This document shows, piece after piece, positions 1 through 4,646 of a stretch of DNA of 5,074 nucleotides. The translations under genes and the position numbers were made by a program. The stretch is from Geodermatophilaceae bacterium. Lineage in GTDB: Bacteria > Actinomycetota > Actinomycetes > Mycobacteriales > Geodermatophilaceae. Numbering within the stretch: position 1 is the first letter of the stretch; every line of letters begins with the position of its first letter. The notes beneath the pieces were generated by a model. The model saw only the letters and a program-made list of their open reading frames with translations, made no database searches and had not been told where the DNA came from. Location: the NCBI GenBank assembly GCA_013813215.1, contig JACCSC010000232.1:1-5074 (forward strand), in the 5' to 3' direction.

Positions 1-1079
1 TCGCTCCCGTGATCGGTGAGTTCTACGAGGCGGACAAGTTTCCGTACGAGCTGGTCGCGCAGATGGGCAAGATGGGGCTGTTCGGGCTGCCGTTCCCCGA
101 GGAGTACGGCGGGATGGGCGGGGACTATTTCGCGCTGTGCCTGGCCCTGGAGGAGATCGCCCGAGTCGACTCTTCGGTGGCGATCACGCTCGAAGCCGGG
201 GTGTCGCTGGGCGCGATGCCGATCTTCCGGTTCGGGACGGAGGAGCAGAAGCGGGAGTGGCTGCCGCGACTGTGCACGGGCGAGATGCTCGGGGCCTTCG
301 GGCTCACCGAGCCCGGCGGGGGCTCCGACGCGGGGGCGACGCGGACCACCGCACGGCTGGACGGCGACGAGTGGGTCATCAACGGCACCAAGGCTTTCAT
401 CACCAACAGCGGGACGGACATCACCGGCTTCGTCATCGTCACCGCGGTGACGGGGGAGCGGGCCGAGGGGCGCAAGGAAATCTCGGCCATCCTGGTGCCG
501 TCCGGCACGCCGGGCTTCACCGTCGGCCAGCGGTACTCCAAGGTCGGCTGGAACGCCTCGGACACCCGTGAGCTGTCCTTCGACGACTGCCGGGTACCGG
601 CGGCGAACCTGATCGGCGAGCAGGGCCGTGGGTACGCGCAGTTCCTGTCGATCCTGGACGAGGGGCGGATCGCGATCTCGGCGCTGTCGGTCGGGTTGGC
701 GCAGGGCTGCGTGGACGAGAGCGTGAAGTACGCCGGCCAGCGCGAGGCCTTCGGCCGGCCGATCGGGCAGAACCAGGCCATCGCCTTCAAGATCGCCGAC
801 ATGGAGGTCCGGGCCTCCACGGCACGGCTGGCCTACTACCGGGCGGCGGAAAAGATGCTGCGCGGCGAGCCGTTCAAGCGGGAGGCGGCGATCGCCAAGC
901 TGTACTCCTCGGAGATCGCGGTGACCAACGCGCGCGAGGCGACCCAGGTGCACGGCGGGTACGGGTTCATGAACGAGTTCCCGGTGGCCCGGATGTGGCG
1001 GGACTCGAAGATCCTGGAGATCGGTGAGGGTACGTCGGAGGTGCAGCGCATGCTGATCGCCCGCGAGCTCGGCCTCTGA
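1..1079 (+). CDS. Acyl-CoA dehydrogenase, AcdH-like (5' partial)
   Basis: FAD-dependent enzyme that introduces the alpha,beta double bond into acyl-CoA thioesters and passes electrons to electron-transfer flavoprotein in the cytoplasm. The reading frame is open to the left edge (codons for Ala-Pro precede a GTG at position 9), and the visible protein begins at the GEFYE...FPYELVAQMGKMGLFGLPFPEEYGG stage of the family. About 25-30 N-terminal residues and the true start are therefore outside; the GTG at 9 is not the start. Counting from that codon, the flavin/substrate signature AFGLTEPGGGSDAGA is near residues 95-109, KVGWNASDTRELSFDD near 180, and QVHGGYGF near 315. The candidate catalytic glutamate is in IGEGTSE (residue 340, codon at 1026), followed by the usual C-terminal VQRMLIARELGL. 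The ~358 visible residues fit a ~385-aa family member. The wording of the motifs resembles actinomycete AcdH, implicated in branched-chain and short-chain acyl-CoA oxidation; the exact substrate is inference. It stops at 1079, 368 bp before the next gene, so it is probably a separate transcription unit. Confidence 0.95.
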   Translation, partial: APVIGEFYEADKFPYELVAQMGKMGLFGLPFPEEYGGMGGDYFALCLALEEIARVDSSVAITLEAGVSLGAMPIFRFGTEEQKREWLPRLCTGEMLGAFGLTEPGGGSDAGATRTTARLDGDEWVINGTKAFITNSGTDITGFVIVTAVTGERAEGRKEISAILVPSGTPGFTVGQRYSKVGWNASDTRELSFDDCRVPAANLIGEQGRGYAQFLSILDEGRIAISALSVGLAQGCVDESVKYAGQREAFGRPIGQNQAIAFKIADMEVRASTARLAYYRAAEKMLRGEPFKREAAIAKLYSSEIAVTNAREATQVHGGYGFMNEFPVARMWRDSKILEIGEGTSEVQRMLIARELGL

Positions 1080-1138
1080 ACCGCAGCTGGCGAATCGACC
1101 TGGAAGTTCTGTACTCCACCAGATCTGCGACCGCATCA

Positions 1139-1162
1139 CCGCGTTCGTGAGCAGCGACGCGG
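1139..1162 (+). terminator. Possible terminator hairpin after the acyl-CoA dehydrogenase
   Basis: CCGCGT (1139-1144) pairs with ACGCGG (1157-1162). After one bulged T (1145), CG pairs with CG, leaving a 7-nt loop (TGAGCAG). It starts 60 nt past the stop codon at 1079. There is no T-tract, which is common for actinobacterial terminators but also leaves the call weak. Confidence 0.28.
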
Positions 1163-1216
1163 CGATCTCGCCATTGCCGCCGGGAAGGTGTGCCGGTGCT
1201 CCGACGAGGCCCAAAC

Positions 1217-1229
1217 CCTCGACTCGAGG
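1217..1229. promoter_or_regulatory. 13-bp palindrome, possible regulator site
   Basis: CCTCGA-C-TCGAGG is a perfect 6-bp inverted repeat around a single C, and the flanking GTTGAG (1229-1234) also pairs imperfectly with CTCGAC (1218-1223). The layout loosely recalls dyads bound by MerR-type regulators, but no regulator gene is seen nearby and the site is 217 bp upstream of the DGPF gene. It could be chance. Confidence 0.18.
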
Positions 1230-1385
1230 TTGAGAGAGTTCCAGCTGAAGCGTTTTCGCGGCAGCGGGCGGTGCCACCCGGTTTGTCGACCTCCCCCCAC
1301 ATGCGTGATCGTGGGATCCACCGGCCAGGACCGGCAGCTGCGCGCGAATGTCCGGTGGCCACGACGCGAAAGATCTCTGCTCGAA

Positions 1386-1412
1386 TGTCGGATCGGCGCG
1401 GTCCCGATCGTC
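1386..1412 (+). promoter_or_regulatory. Putative ECF42-dependent promoter of the DGPF-sigma operon
   Basis: TGTCGG (1386-1391) is followed after exactly 17 bp by CGTC (1409-1412). From memory, the motif published for ECF42 of Streptomyces venezuelae is TGTCGA at -35 and CG(A/T)C at -10, so this differs at one of ten positions and has ECF-typical spacing. It would start transcription near 1418-1422, giving a ~25-nt leader that holds the ribosome binding site at 1436-1441. The site lies directly before a DGPF gene coupled to an ECF42-type sigma factor, which suggests autoregulation. A second CGTC (1412-1415) would give a 20-bp spacer and is less likely. Confidence 0.6.
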
Positions 1413-1435
1413 GTCTATTCGTACCGTCCGACCCG

Positions 1436-1441
1436 AAGGAG
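1436..1441 (+). promoter_or_regulatory. Ribosome binding site of the DGPF gene
   Basis: AAGGAG sits 5 nt before the ATG at 1447 and is followed by AT, close to the ideal complement of the 16S rRNA 3' end. It decides the start at 1447 over the GTG at 1348 in the same frame. Confidence 0.8.
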
Positions 1442-1446
1442 ATCTC

Positions 1447-1785
1447 ATGAAATACCTAATGTTCGTGGCCACCGACCCCGAGCCCGACACCTCATCCGAG
1501 CCGCACACCGACGTCGAGGCATGGTTCGCCGACGTCGAAGGCCGTGGCAAGTGGGTGATCGGCGACCGGGTGCGGCCCGCCGAGGACGCCACGACGGTTC
1601 GCGTCCGCTCGGGCGAGCTGCTGGTCACCGACGGTCCCTACACCGAGTCCAAGGACTGGATCGTCGGCTTCGACGTCCTGGACTGCGAGGACCTCGACGA
1701 GGCGATCGAGATCGCGTCGAAGCACCCGATGGCCCGCGCCGGCCGCCTCGAGCTGCGCCCGTTCTGGCCGATCGACGAGGGCTGA
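1447..1785 (+). CDS. DGPF/YCII-domain protein
   Basis: Small cytoplasmic protein of 112 residues, the usual size for the YCII-related/DGPF family. The start MKYLMFV is the typical first beta-strand. The family hallmark is DGPY at 62-65 within TDGPYTESKDWIVGFDVLDC, followed by the helix DLDEAIEIASKHP with the conserved His-Pro at 93-94, and the closing strand LELRPFW at 101-107. The biochemical role of DGPF proteins is not established; YCII relatives form dimeric alpha/beta folds with a possible active-site histidine. Genes of this type are the standard neighbours and targets of ECF42 sigma factors, which matches the next gene. The start is secured by AAGGAG 5 nt upstream. Its TGA at 1783-1785 is immediately followed by the open frame of the sigma factor, in the same frame, so the two genes are surely co-transcribed and probably translationally coupled. 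Confidence 0.93.
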   Translation: MKYLMFVATDPEPDTSSEPHTDVEAWFADVEGRGKWVIGDRVRPAEDATTVRVRSGELLVTDGPYTESKDWIVGFDVLDCEDLDEAIEIASKHPMARAGRLELRPFWPIDEG

Positions 1786-1825
1786 GCGGTCGAACCCGCC
1801 GTAGCCCTCGTCACGGCGGCGGTCG

Positions 1826-1846
1826 CCGCGGCGGTGGCCGCCGCGG
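1826..1846 (+). promoter_or_regulatory. Perfect 9-bp GC hairpin over the only canonical sigma start codon
   Basis: CCGCGGCGG (1826-1834) pairs without mismatch with CCGCCGCGG (1838-1846) around a TGG loop. The stem is entirely G-C. The in-frame GTG at 1834-1836 begins at the last stem base and enters the loop. In mRNA this would block initiation at that GTG and could slow ribosomes arriving from the DGPF gene or from an upstream start. It also encodes the Ala/Val-rich N-terminal stretch, so the repetitive codon content may have produced it by chance. Confidence 0.45.
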
Positions 1847-3069
1847 TCGGCGAGCAGCGGCTGCGGATCGTGGCGGGCCTGATCCGGGTTACCGGTGACT
1901 GGGAACTCGCCGAGGACTGTGTGCAGGACGCCGTGGAGCGGGCGCTGGCTCGCTGGCCGCGCGACGGCGTACCGGTCAACCCGGCCGCCTGGCTGACCAC
2001 GACCGCGCACCGGCGGGCCCTGGACCTCCTGCGCCGCCGGCGGACCGAGGCCGACAAGCTGCGGGAGGTACAGGCGTTGACCGAAACGGAGGGATCGGCG
2101 GTTGACCCGTACGGCGGGGTGTACCGCGACGACCAGCTGCGGCTGCTGTTCACCTGCTGCCACCCGGCCCTGCCGCCGGCCGGGCGGGTGGCGCTCACCC
2201 TGAAGACGGTGGCCGGGCTGTCCACGCGGGAGATCGCGGCGGCGTTCCTGGTCACCGAGTCGACCATGGGCCAGCGGTTGCTGCGCACTCACACCAAGAT
2301 CGCCCACGCCGGCATCTCGTTCCGGGTGCCCGAGCCGCACCGGATCGCCGAGCGGACCGCCGGCGTGCTCGCCGTCGTCTACCTGATCTTCAACGAGGGC
2401 TACTCGAACGCCGACGGCGGGGCCGGCGACCTCGCGGCCGAGGGAGTCCGGCTCGCTGGGCTGCTGGCCGCGTTGCTGCCCACGGACGACGAGGTGCAGG
2501 GGCTGCGGGCGCTCCTGCTGCTTCAGCACGCCCGTCGCGCGTCGCGGACGGGCGTGAACGGCGAGCTGATACCGATGGAGGAGCAGGACCGGCGCGGCTG
2601 GGACCGCGCGATGATCGTCGACGGCATGGCCGCGCTGGACCGGGCTCGGGTGGCGGGGCGGGTGCCGGGCTCCTACCGGCTGCAGGCCGAGATCGCCGCG
2701 GAGCACGCCCTGGCCCCGGACGCCGCGGCCACCGACTGGGCTCGCATCGTCGTGCTCTACGACGTGCTGTTCGACCAGCAGCCGTCGCCGGTGGTGGCGC
2801 TGAACCGCGCCGCGGCCGTCGGGTTCCGCGACGGTCCGCAGGCGGGACTGGCGGCGCTGGCTGAGGTGGAGCGTGACGAGCGGCTCGCCGGGTACCACCT
2901 GCTGCCCGCCGTACGCGCGGACCTGTTGCGCCGCCTCGGGTGCGCCGCCGAGGCCGCCGCCGCCTACCGCGACGCGCTGACCCTAGTGCGGACGGCCGCC
3001 GAGCGGCGCTTCCTGGAGCGCCGGCTGCGGGAAGTCGCCGCGTCAGGAACCACCCCCGGCGACCGCTGA
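1834..3069 (+). CDS. ECF42-type RNA polymerase sigma factor with C-terminal TPR extension
   Basis: Sigma factor that would direct RNA polymerase to a small regulon including the DGPF gene. Counting from the GTG at 1834 (411 residues): region 2 at about 8-72 (LIRVTGDWELAEDCVQDA, WPRDGVPVNPAAWLTTTAHRRALD), signature LRLLFTCCHPAL at 102-113, region 4 at about 113-160 with helix-turn-helix LSTREIAAAFLVTESTMGQRLLR, then YLIFNEGY at 183-190 beginning the conserved middle domain. A helical TPR-like tail at about 318-400 includes VALNRAAAVGFRDGPQAGLAAL and CAAEAAAAYRDAL. This is the COG4941 architecture; the extension stands in for an anti-sigma factor, and none is adjacent. Start: 1834 is the only canonical in-frame start between the DGPF stop and region 2, but it lacks a ribosome binding site and lies in a hairpin. 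Codons from 1789 read VEPAVA..., and GAGGG at 1777-1781 is 7 nt before 1789, so the original start was probably GTG at 1789 (426 residues), now GTC. Homology of the body is firm; the start is uncertain. Confidence 0.92.
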   Translation: MAAAVGEQRLRIVAGLIRVTGDWELAEDCVQDAVERALARWPRDGVPVNPAAWLTTTAHRRALDLLRRRRTEADKLREVQALTETEGSAVDPYGGVYRDDQLRLLFTCCHPALPPAGRVALTLKTVAGLSTREIAAAFLVTESTMGQRLLRTHTKIAHAGISFRVPEPHRIAERTAGVLAVVYLIFNEGYSNADGGAGDLAAEGVRLAGLLAALLPTDDEVQGLRALLLLQHARRASRTGVNGELIPMEEQDRRGWDRAMIVDGMAALDRARVAGRVPGSYRLQAEIAAEHALAPDAAATDWARIVVLYDVLFDQQPSPVVALNRAAAVGFRDGPQAGLAALAEVERDERLAGYHLLPAVRADLLRRLGCAAEAAAAYRDALTLVRTAAERRFLERRLREVAASGTTPGDR

Positions 3070-3121
3070 TCAGCCGGACGTCATGGCCAGCAGCCCGCCC
3101 GGGGACGCCTGGGTCCCAGCT

Positions 3122-3175
3122 GGCGAAAGTGGTCAGTTGCGACAGGTCGCCGGGCCAAAGTGGTCAGTTGCGACA
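3122..3175 (+). repeat. Left direct repeat pair of the element
   Basis: AAAGTGGTCAGTTGCGACA occurs at 3126-3144 and again, identical, at 3157-3175. Extending left by four bases (GGCG and GGCC) gives 23-bp copies with one mismatch. The period is 31 bp. Confidence 0.95.
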
Positions 3176-3193
3176 CCCATTTGTCCGGATTCC

Positions 3194-3243
3194 TGTCGTC
3201 AGTGACCACCTGGTCGGGAAGTCATGTCGCAAGTGACCACTTT
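3194..3243 (-). repeat. Right inverted repeat pair of the element
   Basis: TGTCGCAAGTGACCACTTT at 3225-3243 is the reverse complement of the left repeat with one mismatch in 19. TGTCGTCAGTGACCACCTG at 3194-3212 is a more degenerate copy (five mismatches). Their starts are again 31 bp apart, mirroring the left pair. Confidence 0.92.
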
Positions 3244-3260
3244 CACGGCCAGCGTCCTAG

Positions 3261-3578
3261 ACGTCGCCGATGGTCGCGACGTGGCTGCGGGGCCAGGCAT
3301 CCGTAGCTTCGTCCACGACAGCGGTCACGGTGGCCGAGAATCCTCTACGGCGTCGACCGGCTGCCGGTGGCCGCCGCAAGGAACGGTCTGAACGCCTGCG
3401 CCGCGGAAGTGTTCGCCGCGTTCGCGGACCACGTCCTGCCGTTCGACGCAGCCGCCGCGGTGGCGTACGTCGGCATAGCCAGCGACCGCGAGCGTGCCAC
3501 GGCGCCGGTGGACGGCTCCCTGCTCAGATCGCCTCGATCTGGCGTGCGAACGCCGCGTCCAGCGGCGTCGCTAGCCGG
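3261..3578 (+). pseudogene. Decayed vapC-like PIN-domain toxin
   Basis: VapC toxins are metal-dependent ribonucleases of type II toxin-antitoxin pairs. Homology is spread over three frame segments. Segment 1 (from 3261, TSPMVATWLRGQASVASSTTAVTVAE) ends at the Glu codon 3336-3338. One extra A (3339) shifts the frame, and segment 2 continues as ILYGVDRLPVAARRNGLNACAAEV, then FAAFADHVLPFDAAAAVAY and SDRERATAPVDG to 3516. Five bases (3517-3521) stand where six are expected, restoring the first frame for segment 3, AQIASIWRANAASSGVAS. The N-terminus with the first catalytic Asp (the LDTN region) is absent, the Asp normally before AQIA is Pro, and the C-terminal TRN...DF part is missing. Only the Glu of TVAE remains of the four metal-binding acids, so it cannot be active. 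It begins 10 bp after the mobile-element-like unit, which may mark the truncation point. No vapB antitoxin gene is visible. Its end overlaps the propeller stop codon. Confidence 0.72.
3525..3554 (-). terminator. Two tandem hairpins downstream of the propeller gene
   Basis: CAGATCG (3525-3531) pairs perfectly with CGATCTG (3535-3541) around a 3-nt loop, and GGCGT (3541-3545) pairs with ACGCC (3550-3554) around GCGA. The two stems share the base at 3541, so they are mutually competing by one pair. They lie 17-46 nt beyond the minus-strand stop at 3571. No U-tract follows, and the first palindrome also falls in the old vapC coding sequence, so a terminator role is tentative. Confidence 0.25.
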
Positions 3579-4617
3579 CCGAGCCCCAGTCGGGGCGGCT
3601 GTCCCACCGCGGGTCGCGGATCACCCGGCGTACGTCCTGCCCGTCCACGGTCATCGTGTAGATGTCCGGGTAACCGTCGGGCCCGGCACCGGGGCTCCTC
3701 GCGAACGTGATCTGCCGGCCGTCGGGGGAGTACGACGACGCGAAATGCTGCACCTTGCCGCCGCGGGCGAAGGTGAGCTGGCGCAGGTCGGTGCCGTCCA
3801 TGGCGATGGTGTAGATGTTGGCTGACACGTTCTCGAAGCCGTTCTCGTTGGACTCGAACAGGATCCGCTGTCCGTCGGGCGACCAGTCCGTTGTGTCGCC
3901 GCCGAAGAGTCGGTACGGCGTAAGCCTCGTTTCGTTGCTGCCGTCAACGTCCACCGTCCAGATGGCCTGACCGCCGAGCGGCCTGGCACTACGGATGTTG
4001 CGCCGCTCGAATGCCAGCGTGCGACCGTCCGGTGAGAACTGAGGCGCCTCGTCCGCGCCAGTGGAGAGCAAGCCGCGCTGTGTCACCTGAGTCAGCCGCG
4101 TCCCGTCGGCATCGATGAGGTAGATCGCAGACCTGAACGGTTCGCCGCCGGGAAACGGCCCGAGCACCCGCGAGACGGCGAGGGTGTCACCGGCTGGCGA
4201 CCAGGCTGGCTCGAATGTGCACCCGCCCCCGAACGCGCAGTCGACACCAGGACGCGAACTGAGCAGTCGGGTCAGGTTCGACCCGTCCGCGTCCACGACG
4301 TACAGGGCGGTCAGGACGCAGTCCTCGCCGCACGCGCTGTTGTCCCGGCGGATGAACGCGAGCCGCGCGCCGTCCGGCGACCAGTCGGGGTCGTCGTCGA
4401 TGAACCCGGCAGGTGGAACGGTGATCTGTCGTTCGCCGCTGCCGTCAGGCTGCACGGCGAAGATCGCGCCGGTTGTCCGCTCCCGGTCGAGGTAGCGGCG
4501 GAACGCGATCTCACCGTTGTCGCCGGGGACGGTGGCCTGGGCCGGACCGGCCAGACCGGTTGCCAGAACAAGGGCCACCGCGAGTCCGGTGATCGGTGTG
4601 CGCCACGCTCGGTTCAT
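3571..4617 (-). CDS. Secreted TolB-like PD40 beta-propeller protein
   Basis: Protein of 348 residues. A Sec signal peptide is clear: MNRAWR, a hydrophobic core ITGLAVALVLATGLAG, and an AQA cleavage site after residue 28. The mature part carries repeats of the WD40-like PD40/TolB type. WSPDG-like turns occur at 79-83, 139-143 (WSPAG), 194-198 (FSPDG), 245-249 and 296-300 (YSPDG), each followed by a strand such as RLAFIRR or TLAFERR. Alternating strands of the IY-x-I/V-D-x-DG-S/T type occur near 104-112, 165-172, 219-226, 268-275 and 319-326. The end RPDWGSAG closes a sixth blade. Cysteines 95/100 and 127/133 could form surface disulfides, fitting an extracytoplasmic location. No Tol-Pal system is expected in an actinobacterium, so this is a propeller of unknown ligand or partner, not functional TolB. 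The start ATG (complement of 4615-4617) is set by GAAGG (4626-4630) 8 nt upstream and by the signal peptide; longer in-frame versions from further upstream are rejected. It follows the upstream gene by 29 bp. Confidence 0.88.
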   Translation of the reverse strand: MNRAWRTPITGLAVALVLATGLAGPAQATVPGDNGEIAFRRYLDRERTTGAIFAVQPDGSGERQITVPPAGFIDDDPDWSPDGARLAFIRRDNSACGEDCVLTALYVVDADGSNLTRLLSSRPGVDCAFGGGCTFEPAWSPAGDTLAVSRVLGPFPGGEPFRSAIYLIDADGTRLTQVTQRGLLSTGADEAPQFSPDGRTLAFERRNIRSARPLGGQAIWTVDVDGSNETRLTPYRLFGGDTTDWSPDGQRILFESNENGFENVSANIYTIAMDGTDLRQLTFARGGKVQHFASSYSPDGRQITFARSPGAGPDGYPDIYTMTVDGQDVRRVIRDPRWDSRPDWGSAG

Positions 4618-4625
4618 GGCTTCCG

Positions 4626-4630
4626 CCTTC
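4626..4630 (-). promoter_or_regulatory. Ribosome binding site of the propeller gene
   Basis: On the minus strand GAAGG lies 8 nt before the ATG at 4617, inside the 29-bp gap to the upstream gene. It fixes the start directly at the signal peptide. Confidence 0.65.
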
Positions 4631-4646
4631 TTTCGGTAGTGCTGCG

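Larger units (their letters stand above)
1080..1446. other. Intergenic region, no supported gene
   Basis: This 367-bp stretch separates the acyl-CoA dehydrogenase from the DGPF protein gene. Short open frames exist on both strands, but none shows a recognisable motif or a good ribosome binding site, and they overlap each other in the way random high-GC frames do. What it holds: a bulged hairpin at 1139-1162, a small palindrome at 1217-1229, an inverted 7-bp pair (CCACCGG at 1318-1324 and CCGGTGG at 1352-1358, 27 bp apart), and a promoter plus ribosome binding site at its right end. Confidence 0.7.
3121..3251. mobile_element. Miniature IS21-type element or fused IS ends, no transposase
   Basis: A 131-bp unit built from four copies of one repeat: two direct copies on the left (3122-3144 and 3153-3175) and two inverted copies on the right (starting at 3194 and 3225). 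The step is exactly 31 bp within each pair, and an 18-bp core (3176-3193) lies between the pairs. The unit can be bounded as TGGC...GCCA, matching the TG...CA termini of IS21-family elements, which are known for multiple copies of a terminal repeat at each end. There is no istA/istB coding sequence, so it is a MITE-like derivative, an internal deletion, or an abutted-end remnant. No clear target duplication of 4-8 bp is visible; only the trinucleotide AGC occurs on both sides (3118-3120 and 3251-3253). Family assignment is inference from end structure and recalled IS21-like ends in actinobacteria. Confidence 0.6.
3070..3570. other. Convergent region without an intact gene
   Basis: About 500 bp between the sigma factor stop and the end of the minus-strand propeller gene. 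It contains the repeat-built mobile-element-like unit (3121-3251) and the decayed vapC-like gene that follows. The 51 bp at 3070-3120 show nothing recognisable. No intact frame with a ribosome binding site is present. Confidence 0.75.

Noticed and set aside
1284..1313. Exact TGTCGA at 1284-1289 as a second ECF42 -35 box
   Set aside because: No CG(A/T)C at 16-18 bp downstream; the nearest similar bases (CGTG at 1310) are at the wrong distance and do not match. The site at 1386-1412 fits better and is next to the gene.
1188..1898. Plus-strand open frame of 236 codons running from the intergenic region into the sigma gene
   Set aside because: Arg/Gly-rich and out of frame with the DGPF and sigma genes, which carry clear family motifs; no ribosome binding site.
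1492..2898. Long minus-strand open frame (468 codons) opposite the DGPF and sigma genes
   Set aside because: Arg/Gly/Val-rich composition without family motifs; it is the antisense shadow of two well-supported genes in high-GC DNA.
3121..3251. CRISPR-like array from four regularly spaced repeats
   Set aside because: Two copies are inverted relative to the other two, the gaps are only 8-9 bp, and the layout is mirror-symmetric, which fits transposon ends and not a CRISPR.
3270..3710. Plus-strand open frame of 146 codons as an intact gene
   Set aside because: Only its first ~23 residues and a stretch at about 3519-3578 resemble a PIN protein; the middle is out of frame and the tail is antisense to the propeller gene. 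Treated as part of a pseudogene.
4184..4495. Plus-strand open frame opposite the propeller gene
   Set aside because: Ser/Pro/Arg-rich antisense shadow of the PD40 repeats with no motif or ribosome binding site.
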